Assembly: GCA_036852015.1 (NCBI GenBank)
Contig: JAANDG010000140.1
Coordinates: forward strand, 214,677-278,676
From: Pelodera strongyloides
Taxonomy: Eukaryota > Nematoda > Chromadorea > Rhabditida > Rhabditidae
Direction: 5' to 3'
DNA length: 64,000 nucleotides
This document shows positions 34,360-45,100 of the stretch, in pieces; the stretch's first letter is position 1; each line of letters begins with the position of its first letter. The notes under the pieces are model-generated. The model was given only the letters and a program-made list of their open reading frames with translations. It did not search any database and had not been told where the DNA came from. Made by a program: the position numbers and the translations under genes.

Positions 34360-35760
34360 GTAGTAGAGTTGGTATTTTCTGGGGAGAAAGTGTCTGCTCT
34401 CTGAATCTCCTCTTCTGGGGTGTCTGTGTCTGCTCTCTGAATCTCCTCTCCTGGGGTGTCTGTGTCTGCTCTCTGAATCTCCTCTTCTGAATCTCCGGGT
34501 GTCTGTGTCTGAATCTCCTCTGAACTCCTCTTCTGGGGTGTCTGTGTCTGCTCTCTGAATCTCCTCCTCTCCTGAAATCTCTCTTCTGGGGTGTCTGTGT
34601 CTGCTCTCTGAATCTCCTCTTCTGGGGTGTCTGTGTCTGCTCTCTGAATCTCCTCTTCTGGGGTGTCTGTGTCTGCTCTCTGAATCTCCTCTTCTGGGGT
34701 GTCTGTGTCTGCTCTCTGAATCTCCTCTTCTGGGGTGTCTGTGTCTGCTCTCTGAATCTCCTCTTCTGGGTGTCTGCTGCTCTCTGAATCTCCTCTTCTG
34801 GGGTGTCTGTGTCTCTCTCTGAATCTCCTCTTCTGGGGTGTCTGTGTCTGCTCTCTGAATCTCCTCTCCTGGGGTGTCTGTGTCTGCTCTCTGAATCTCC
34901 TCTTCTGGGGTGTCTGTGTCTGCTCTCTGAATCTCCTCATCTGGGGTGTCTGTGTCTGCTCTCTGAATCACCTCTTCTGGGGTGTCTGTGTCTGCTCTCT
35001 GAATCTCCTCTCCTGGGGTGTCTGTGTCTGCTCTCTGAATCTCCTCTCCTGGGGTGTCTGTGTCTGCTCTCTGAATCTCCTCTTCTGGGGTGTCTGTGTC
35101 TGCTCTCTGAATCTCCTCTCCTGGGGTGTCTGTGTCTGCTCTCTGAATCTCCTCTCCTGGGGTGTCTGTGTCTGCTCTCTGAATCTCCTCTCCTGGGGTG
35201 TCTGTGTCTGCTCTCTGAATCTCCTCTTCTGGGGTGTCTGTGTCTGCTCTCTGAATCTCCTCTTCTGGGGTGTCTGTGTCTGCTCTCTGAATCTCTTCTG
35301 GGGTGTCTGGGTCTGCTCTCTGAATCTCCTCTTCTGGTGTCTGTGTATGCTCTCTGAATCTCCTCTTCCTGGGGTGTCTGTGTCTGCTCTCTGAATCTCC
35401 TCTCCTGGGGTGTCTGTGTCTGCTCTCTGAATCTCCTCTTCTGGGGTGTCTGTGTCTGCTCTCTGAATCTCCTCATCTGGGGTGTCTGTGCCTGCTCTCT
35501 GAATCTCCTCTTTTCCACACTTGGAATGGGCTATCCAGTACCGAAGGAAATCGGTAACAACGATCGTGAATAGTTTTCCTGCAGAGCCCAATACCGATCA
35601 ACTTCGTAAGCAAAAAAACTTCGAGGCAAAGTGTAATGTTCCCCGTGTTTGAGCACATTTTGTAAAACTATGCTTCCATGCACATTATACAGCCCTCGTT
35701 ACCTTTGTGCTTATTGTCAGGTGAAACTTGTTAAAATAAATAATTTCAAAAAATTTCGAC
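34360..35760 (+). pseudogene. BTB pseudogene: exon 3 swollen by a tandem array, later exons lost
   Basis: Acceptor-like TTTTCTGGGG and GAGAAAGTGTC start the copy, the array follows, and from 35,500 the exon resumes (LLFSTLGMGYPVPKEIG). After a short unrelated piece comes BTB-type 3'UTR (35,690-35,760, ending GTTAAAATAAATAATTTC). Exons 1-2 and 4-8 are missing. Confidence 0.8.
34381..35510. repeat. 36-bp tandem array, about 31 copies, expanded from BTB exon 3
   Basis: Unit reads TGTCTGTGTCTGCTCTCTGA then ATCTCCTCTTCTGGGG. Left edge GAGAAAGTGTC and right edge GAATCTCCTCTTTTCCACAC match the two sides of the same stretch in BTB exon 3 (for example 42173-42215). The period is a multiple of three, so long repetitive ORFs appear in several frames on both strands; they have no start context and are not genes. 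Confidence 0.95.
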
Positions 35761-35929
35761 GCAAGAGTACGCTCCGAAATGAATTGAAAACGACGCCGAC
35801 ATTATGTGTTACAGACTTTGGAGACAGTTACTTACAGTATGCGTATGACTTACAGTGTGCCGGTGTGCGCACAGCACTCTGTTCTTCTACTGTACATATC
35901 ATACCATAAATAAATCCCGCGTTGCCTGG

Positions 35930-36140
35930 CAGTCTAACCACGTTTCCCGCGCAATACGAAAAGTTGCTTGTTTCCGAACAGATTAGCCAAACATGTCCCG
36001 AAATTAAACACTAGGCAAGGCCTAGTGTTACCGGCAATGCCCCTAATTAGCGCTCGCAATAAGGACGGATTTCCGCGTTTCCCGCTAGTTTGGGAGGAAA
36101 CGTGGGATTATGATTTCCGCTAAACTGCAAATGAAGAACA
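35930..36140 (-). repeat. Dispersed repeat, inverted copy of 28,010-28,230
   Basis: About 200 bases in reverse orientation, with shared words ACTAGGC..GCCTAGTGTT, TAATTAGCGCTCGCAATAAG and GGGAGGAAACGTGGGATTA. Confidence 0.8.
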
Positions 36141-36330
36141 TAGCAGTTGTTCAACATACTTTTCAAAAACAGCTTCGTATACCACTTTTCTGGACATTTC
36201 TATGGGTAATACTTTTTACGATTCAAACTTTTATGCAAATGAACACACATGAATAAACCAATAAACGCAGGAAACAAGTGAATAGCAATTAACGGTTTAT
36301 TTACACGTTAGCTCGAAAATAGCAATTATT

Positions 36331-36393
36331 AATGTCTGTGCAAGCAATCCCTGGATTCGCCCTCGAACTCGGCCTTCATGTTGACAGTTCCTG
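36331..36393 (-). pseudogene. Last-exon copy of a transthyretin-like gene
   Basis: Nearly identical to the final exon of the intact gene at 48,500-48,561, including acceptor and stop (ESRDCLHRH-like reading with one change). It lacks the TTAA element present next to the intact gene. The matching exon 2 piece is at 37,965-38,095, with BTB sequence in between. Confidence 0.8.
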
Positions 36394-36499
36394 AAAGTTT
36401 GCTTTATTAGAATTTTATTAGAATTGCGTTAATTTACAAACAAATAAAAAACGAGCTGTAACATAGCTTACATAGCAAAATATGCATTATCCTTTGTGA

Positions 36500-37660
36500 A
36501 CAAGAAATATGTGGTGGGTTACTTTCTTGCATATTAGACCTGACATCTTATTTGCTCTTATAAAGCAGAGAAAAATTGTCGACTTTTTGCTCCAGCTTCT
36601 TCAACTACCAATAGGGACGGAATCGTACTCAGTCCCCTGATTGCTTATCGAATGTATTGATCAAGATAAAACAAAACAATCGGTAAGCATTTAAAGCCGT
36701 GTTTCTAAGTAAGTTACAAAGAACAGATTCTAGTGGTTAGGCATTAATCTGATCGTCGTCTCAAGAGCGATATGGCTTACATGGTGTATCGTGTGAAAGG
36801 CCAGTGCAATTGGCATATTTTTTGTTGCCATACGGACACTGACGGAACTCTGGTGACGTGCGGCGAAACTCCGGCACGAAAACGCGTGGTGAAAGATAGG
36901 CGACATTAAACGGCACGAAAATGCGAAAATAATGCATAACAAGTAAAAGAGCGATCTTGGCCAGGTTTTCGCGAAACGTTGCAAAGTGTGCTCGCGAGAA
37001 ACTGGCGAGAGTCTGGCAAAGTCTGTGTGAGCTGCGAGATGCGCGGCGATTTTTCAGATTCTAGACAGTTTCGCGTTGAATTGCAGTTTTCAATTTTTTT
37101 TGCAGGGCCATATTCGGTGTTCCAAGTGTCGCCATCGCTTGTGTACTGTTCATTTTGGACCGGTTGGCACCAAAAAGAATAACAGGCTGAAAATCAACCG
37201 CACTTCTTTCAAGTGACAGCCAGATGTCTGAAACTGAGAACCAGTGTTTATAATTGTTTCTTTCTGCGTTCTATACGTTTCACATCTATACTGTAAATGC
37301 ATACTCATGTTGTTTATTTTGCTCTTCGTTTGTCTCTTCGCCAGCTTTTTCCAGTTATTATTTTTGTCACTATATTATTTTTCGTTTTTGTCCCTTTCGT
37401 GTTTTGCGCTACCTTTGTTCTTTGTGAAAGTACCTGAAATAAATAACGTCGCATATTGAACACGGTGCAAGTATAATCGTAATAAATATGAATATTATGT
37501 GTAGATTGATTCGCTCTGTCGATGTTGGGTCTCCACCTCCAGTGCTTCATCTAATGTCGTCTCAGTCCTTTAAATGACCGGTAACTTCAAGTTACAGAAG
37601 TTGGGCCAACGGATGTTGACAAATCGTTGAATAATAGAGATCGGCGGGTACCATAATTTC
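36500..37660 (+). pseudogene. Duplicated 3' end of BTB-1 inserted in a TTR pseudogene
   Basis: Matches 26,685-27,700: the last codons of exon 7 (ACAAGAAATATGTGGTGGGT), intron 7, an intact copy of exon 8 (37,107-37,217, C-x2-C-x4-C-x2-H preserved, stop in place) and the 3' flank. No 5' exons accompany it. Confidence 0.85.
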
Positions 37661-37964
37661 TTTGACAGTGATTCTCTATTTGATTCTGTAATTTAACGCT
37701 TTTCATCCGTGCCTGTGTTCTGTGGAAGTTAGCGTTCTGAAAACAAACTTAATGAGGCGGGAAATACTTTACTCTGGCTAAACCACGTTTACTGTGGCTA
37801 GCGGTTATATGGGAATTCAATCAGCCTTTGTTTTATGTAGCGCCTAGAAGTGGCATAACGGTTTGGTTCCATTTACAGGCCACCCGCAATGTGCTCCAAA
37901 ACATATTTGGTGCAAACATTGACAACATTGTTTGGCTTATAGGTTGGTTTTAGTTGAACCCACC

Positions 37965-38095
37965 TACAGGTGAATATTCAGCTTTGGATCAATCTTCAGA
38001 ATTTCTGACTCAACGCTCTTCGGATTCGTAAGTTTCCTGCTGAATGTATAGCTCTTTCTACCATCAGGTCAATAAGACCGGGGCTGGGATCTGAA
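37965..38095 (-). pseudogene. Exon 2 fragment of a transthyretin-like gene
   Basis: Corresponds to 49,045-49,165 of the intact gene (DLDDLMAEG...NFYLQG...DPKLN region) with several substitutions, including changes in the conserved loop. The donor side is lost. Confidence 0.75.
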
Positions 38096-39131
38096 AGTTT
38101 GTATATGTTCTCCTATTGTGTTTTATTCCACATTATACCGTATGCCATACACTGTTGTTTTTCGGATTATAAAATGAGTAGATTACGGGTTATGGGGACT
38201 AGCTTGTCCTTGCAATAGAAGAAGAAGAGGAAAGTGAGTGAGCAAAATAAAATTGATATTCCCCGATCTTTCTGATCGGCTAGAGAAAAGAGACGAGGCA
38301 CATGTGAGCTAGAGGCTAGAGCACAGACAGCAGCAACATATAGAGTACACACCGCAAAGCAACGTTTGTTTACCACAGCGCGCGTTCAACAAAACGCCAA
38401 AGCAGCATTGTTTGACAGTTAGTGTTGTGTGTGTGTTGCTGCACTAACTGCATGTACATAATAGTATTTCTATCCACCATCATCATTTCTATCTTTCAAT
38501 TTTGTGATTTCTATCTGCCAACATATCATTCATGTTATGTAATATTCATAATCTCGTGCTGGCTGCTAAAATTTTTTTAATGGTCCGCTTATCTAACCGT
38601 GTCAAAGTATAAGAAGACTGTAAACAAATTAAGCTAAACTTGATAGAAAAAGATAGTTTAAAAGATAGTCTAAACTTGATAGTTTAAAACATTGATCAAT
38701 TCGCCTGATAACAAGCGACGTTAGTCACACGGGAAAAAGAGGGAGATCCAAAAAGTATACACATTCTACCATTATTATTCATTTTGCACTCCAAAAAATG
38801 CTCATTTGTAAACATCCAGCATTACCACATTTATTATTGAGACCCACAATGACTGGATGTGTGGGTCTACATTTTTTTTGGCGTTTATTATAATCATACA
38901 TTATTCCTGCAAATTATGTGATAGTTATGCGCTCGATGCATCTTTGTTGCTGACAAAGGCTGGTTCTTTGTTGCTGACAAACCTGTGGCTATCCTCTGGC
39001 GCACCTCGTTTTTTTTTTCATTTGACTGTTGTATTCCTTTGAACCTTAAACAGCTTTCTTGTACTCTCAAATAACTTTCTCTGTGTATTTATAATTGGTG
39101 AGCTGTTTCAGCGTTTCGGCTTGTTGAAATA
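38096..39131. other. Gene-free region upstream of BTB-3
   Basis: AT-rich, with no exon, tRNA or element ends recognised. The promoter of BTB-3 must lie in its right part; the ATG is preceded by TTGTTGAAATA. Confidence 0.4.
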
Positions 39132-42100
39132 ATGTCTGACGATGAGTCGCCCGTCGTGCTTGAACCTTATAGGGAGAAGTCGATTCTACGACCTTTTAAA
39201 ATTCAAGTGAAAGATGGTGAGTGGATTTCAAGATCAAATGGGTATAACAATAGATATCTAAGACGTAGGATAGACAGCTACATGTTTATGTATTGCGCGC
39301 TAATAAGTAAGTCGCCCAAATGTGCGCTTACTGAAATTGAACATTGAACGCACCAGGACTCTTGTGGTATTGTTTTGCGCGTTGCGGAATTTCAGCAGCA
39401 CACGCAACACGATATAAATGGAATTCGTTTAATTTTGTTGTTTGATTTTTGCTTTTGATAGTAATAACAACCTAGGTCACTCTTTCTACGTTAACCACTA
39501 CTTTCTCGGGGAGCAGTCGCCCGTTTTTGTGAAAATGTTCTTCGGAGAATTCAAAGAATCACGTGATCTCGATGCTTATCTACCGGTTAGTTTAGTTCAT
39601 ATGGCCCAGACACATGGTTGATTTCGGCTCTATCCAAGAATAGGCGGCCTTGCAGGAATAGGCGGCCTTATTTTGGGATTAGGCGGCCTTACAGGAATAG
39701 GCGGCCTTATTTTAGCAGGCGGCCTTAGCCCAGGCGGCCTTAGTTCAGGCGGCCTTAGTTCAGGTTCAGGCGGCCTTAGTTCAGGCGGCCTTATTTTTTT
39801 TTTTTTTTGGCAGTTTTTTTACATATTTTCTTCGATTTTCTCTTTTAATTTATCCCTACCCATCTCCAGTGCCTTAGTGACCTCTAGTGGCCAATCTCCG
39901 TTCACAAAAAAGAGCGACAGTGTGCAAGAGAAGAAGAACACCGTACAGCACGGGCCGCCCATTACACTATTGGACCGAGCTGATACCCCGCAAAAACACT
40001 AAGCCACGAGCAACATCCTCCGGTCATTCCCCACTAAAGCTTTTCCATAGAATGGTCCCATTGGCACCACTACTGACACCATTACTTCTGTACTTCACTC
40101 TTAACGTCACGACAGGAATCCGCCAAGGGGACGAATGGGATAGCGAGAGGCAAGAAGGGATGCGGGTTCACACCCCGTGGCAATGTTGCCAGGTATATTT
40201 TTATTAGTTGCAACTAAATCAAGTAACAATATCTCATGGAATCTGACAAATACTATGATCATATGTCACGTACATTGCAAACGAAAGTATGTTTATAGGT
40301 GTGTGGCCGAGCAGGCACTGAAGATTGGAAGAAATTTGCGTACAGGTATGGACGCTGCAATTATGAACCATGGAATGCAAATATCGAACATTACGTCACT
40401 CCTTCGGAAAATCTAACTGCCCCAAGGGTTCGGTTCTTCAACCAGTGTTGCTTTTTTTGTGGCACAGTAGCCGGAAGCTATTCCTTCGACGAAGGTATGC
40501 AATATCAATTATTCATTTATTCAAAAACAAGTGAATGTACTAGTACTTGTTCCGGAATCCATTACTAGTTCTACATACCCCTCATGATTGTTTAGCCGCA
40601 CGCTACAGTACATTCTGAATTGCATTGTTTGTTTCGTTTCTAAATATGCTTATTTTTATTGCCGGAATAAATGTTTGTTCTTAATTTGATGAGAGTACGT
40701 AAAAAAAGGAAAAATAAACACAAACACGCATTAATATGGAAAGAAATAGGGCCCAGGTAAAAAAAAAAAAAAATAAATAAGGCCGCCTGAACTAAGGCCT
40801 CCCGGGCTAAGGCCGCCTAAACTTTCCGTAAGGCCGCCTGGCCCCTAAGGCCGCCTGTAAATTTGATATAAGGCCGCCTGTTCCTTCGCTAAGGCCGCCT
40901 GACCCCTAAGGCCGCCTGAAATTTGCTAAGGCCGCCTATTCTTGGATAGAGCCGTTGATTTCTACGTTCCTATGTGCTCAGCGCCCCTTCTCCCAGCCTC
41001 GCAAATTGGAGTGAACGCGTAGCCAGCCGCGCACTTTCCAGTGCGGGCGTAGACAGCCACGTACCTCGCAGATGGGGGCGCACCCAGCAGGGTGCGCGGT
41101 GCCTCCGTGAGCTCAACCGCGCGCGGGCCCACGGCCAGCTGCGTAGTGGGCTAAAAAGAAGCGGCGCACGCGTTTGAGAAGCAGAGTACTCGGTTGCCTG
41201 CAAAAAGCGTTATTACCGATTATCCCACGTCTAGTACGAAAGTAATAGCACACGCGCTCACACATTTTACGCAAAAGGAAATGTTAAAAAAAAATAGAAA
41301 AAATTGCATCCTACTATATTTGACATGGAGAATCAGATGGAATTATCAAAAATAGGGGTCGTTTTAAATGGGCCTGCCCCTTTAAAGGAGCAGTCACGAT
41401 AATCCATTTTTATTTGGTTTTCATTAAATATAGATTGCGAAGAACAATGGTACCAATATGCAGCTATAGAAAAACGAACTCAGGGAGATAATTCACTAAG
41501 AATGGCAGTTACCGGATAACAATAAATTTATAAATTGTGCATGTGAAGCAATTGCACGGATTGCGCTGAGAACGGATACCCTGCAGTGACAGCATATCAC
41601 ACTGCAGGGTATTAATAATATTATATTGAGCCTCTGTCCGGGCAATTGCGTATCTACAACGCGAAACTTTGGCCGGTGCGCGGACTACAAAAAGCGGGTG
41701 GGCCCAGGCATGGCGGCCCACCCATTGGTGTAGACGGCGCACCGGCCCAGGGTGGGCCTGGTGTAGGACTGGGGACGGCGATCTTCAACTTTCGTGTGTA
41801 TTTTAGTTCGCCTACACCGGGCCCACACCAGGCGAACCAGCCGCCCACCTTTTCTGTGTCTCTCGAGCCACTTCCTCATTTATGGACGAGGTGTAGGCGG
41901 CCCACCTTTTTTGGGCCCAGTGTAGGCCGCGCACCGGCCAAGTTTCCTCAGTGTACTGTAGTCGAGTATCTCCCAATCTCAATGAAATCGCTCCCCCGAG
42001 TTCGTTTTTCTAAAAATTCGAATATGTAACGAATTTGTCTTCATCACTTCCTATATTTAATGAAAATCAAATACAATTTGCGAAAATATCGTGACTACGT

Positions 42101-45100
42101 TTCTTTAAACTAAGCGTCAAGCTCAACTGGCAAAAAAATCGAGTTGGTATTCCTACTAAAGTTCGTTTTCAGGAAGAAAGTGTCGATTCCCTGAATCTCC
42201 TGTTTTCCACACTTGGAATGGGCTATCCGGGACCAAGAGAAATCTCAGGTAACAATCCTGAATAATTTTTAGACGATTTTTACTGGCCCTTCGAGAAATT
42301 TTTAGGAAAAGATTTTAAAAGAGATCAGTTAAAAATAATTATGTTATAGAATAAAAATAAAAGATCCAGGTAAAAAAGCGCATCCCATTGCACAGAATCC
42401 AACGATTAGAAGAACTAAGCGGCTACATGCTCCGTGTGCTTTGAGTTTGATTGCGCCACTTCGATATCGTGCCGTAGTAGTGCCCTTTGTCGAATGAAGA
42501 AAAACAAATCCGATTTGTTTCAAAGGAAATCCAAAGAAAAATTGAAATCGATGTTGCGTTTATTTTTGTTTTTTTTTCTTTTTTGTTAGGTATTTTTAAA
42601 GGGAACGTCAACGCAGATTCCTGGATACTGTATCACGCGCTCTCAAAAATCGTCTTTTCAACAAAAGACCCGCACGTCAGCACCAGGTCTTATTAGTGCG
42701 CCTTCTGCTTGCATATATCTTGTCTGCCTGCTCCCTCATTTTTTATGTATTGTCTTCTGCGCGATTAAATAGAGAGGCCCACGAGACAAAAGTTTTGCTC
42801 AATTTATTTGTACAGAATGTCCGGAATTTCAGAAATATTACTGTGAAAACACGCATTGCTTGAAGCCTAGAACTCACAGAGTTATTCTCCGGCAAACAGT
42901 TCGGCCAGGTACCGTAGCCAGAAACAATTTTTGCGCTTTTAGGGCATTACTGTGTTGGAAACGCCTCGTTATAAATCTAGGAATGGACTTTATTCGTTTG
43001 ACCATTATTATGTAAATTAAGAATGCAAATGAACGGATGTAAACCGTAAAAAAAACGAATTTTGACGTGCTGACTACGGTACCTCGCCGAACTGTTTGAC
43101 GGGGAATAACTCTGTGAGTTCTAGGTTTCAATCAATGCGGGTTTCACGGTTATATTTCTGAAGTTCCGGATATTCTGTACAAGTAAATTTAGGAAAAAAA
43201 ATTTCTCGTGGGCCTCTCCCTTTAAAAAAGGGTCTTTTTTTGCAACTCATCTAGAAAGACCGTGTTAGCACACGTTTTTGCTTCACGAAATCCAAAAAAT
43301 TGAGCAAAAAACCGAAATCCCATACGAATTCATTTTTTTGGAGGGGTTTGAAGTTGTTTCTCTTTTTATCTAAAAGTTTTTGTTTCACTCTCCTTAAATA
43401 AGCTTTTTTTTTGAACCCAACATGCAAAACCGGGGTGACATTCCCTTTAAGAGGATGTATGATGATTTCTAAATGAGCCACGACCCAATACAACTGCCCT
43501 TGAAATTTGCAGAAGACGACGACCTCTTTGAACTTCTGCGCATGGCCCATATATACGACCTAGGAGGCCTCCGTAAGATGTGTACCGATTATATCAGTAA
43601 GTAGTGCTTTGAAAAGTGCTGGTTTATAGACGTGACCGTTGTCGAGATGTCGAATGCGTTGGAGGCGAACGCGCTAGCCCTTGAATGGTTGTTGCATACT
43701 TTAGGAAAACGAGTGTGCCCTAAGGATTCAATTACGAGTGAGGAATTGATTTGGATGTGCACTTTGCTCCAATTGCTTATTGATGATGGACATGAGTGAG
43801 GGTTTTGTTCGTGAACTTCGTACGTTGAGTATCAGGATTCATTGTGGTAACAATCATATATCTGTTGGCGTGGAGTTTGTGAAAAAATGTTTTGGTCAAC
43901 TAAATTCCCCATATTCGCCGCAGTATTGCTTCCGTTCCTTTGGTCTCACGCCTTTTTTGTGGGGCTGCGGCGTGCGGTCTGTGCATGCATTTTGCGCGTC
44001 TCGACGCTAGAAATGGACTGGTGTGCGAGTAACTCTGTAGCCTGTATTTCTTTTTGCGATTTACTTTCGTGCCCATATCCTTGATATAAAATTACTCGCC
44101 TATATCTTGGATTGTAACAATAATTTATTTCCAGTAAGCGCAATATAATGGTTTATTTGATTGGTATTAAGCCTTGCCTTTGACATCAAAGATGTTCAGA
44201 GACTACAAAGACGTGAAGTTGGATATCGCCGACAGTATTGCTTCCGTGGAAATTCGACAGCTTACTAACATCCGCATTTGGGAGAAGGTAGTTTATTTTG
44301 GAAAACAATATTGAATTTGTGGACGAGCAGAAATAGTTCACTTCTTTAGTAACTGGCCGCGTATGTGTGTTGTTTTTATCACTGAATAATCCATATAAGG
44401 TATGATAAGCGCAACTAGTTGATTTGTCCACTACAGGCAAAGAGATAGTCAACATTCATATTAGTTCACAAATAGTGTACTGCTGATAAATTGTGATAAA
44501 GATTGCCTCTTCAAAACTTGCGAAAAGCAATTACCCGAGTAGCTTTATGCATGAAAAATAATTTCCATACAATCTAAAAAAAAGCCTTTTGTAAGCAGTC
44601 ACATGGAGCCAAGTTCCCAACTCAAATGGCTTAGGGGTAGAGCGTCTAATAACTACATAGTTAGCAACTCACAGGTTCAATTCAGGCTATGATGGTTTTG
44701 TTTTCTTTATCATACACCAGACTGCCACGCCGCGTGAGGCGTCTTTCTAGTACATTTATTTTAGTTTATGCGTTTATGCCTACGTGAAACGTGGATTCAA
44801 AAATATTTTACAAAAAAAAATAGGGCCAGGCTAATATGCTAAAATCCTCCTCTCTTCGTTGCTTCTTTTGTTGCCCTAGATTTGGATGTTCTATGTGTTT
44901 TATGCGTAGTACTTTGAGCGCCGCGAACTCGCACGACCGTCGCCAACTATATTTTTCAACTTTTGTGAGAGGGGCGCTTGGGATGTGAGATGGCTCAGTG
45001 CACGGGAGCGTGAACCACTGAACCATTATTACGTCCCGAGCGTAACGCACATCATCCAAACATAAAATCAATCAAACAAACAAACAAAGCTCCCAACTTT

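Noticed and set aside
34258..35591. Long ORFs (184-237 residues) on both strands across the 36-bp array
   Set aside because: Unit length is divisible by three, so every stop-free frame repeats. They have no start context or splice signals, and the DNA is explained by expansion of a BTB exon.
41646..42029. 127-residue plus ORF
   Set aside because: It spans a GGTGGGCC foldback in an intron of BTB-3, and equally long ORFs exist on the other strand.
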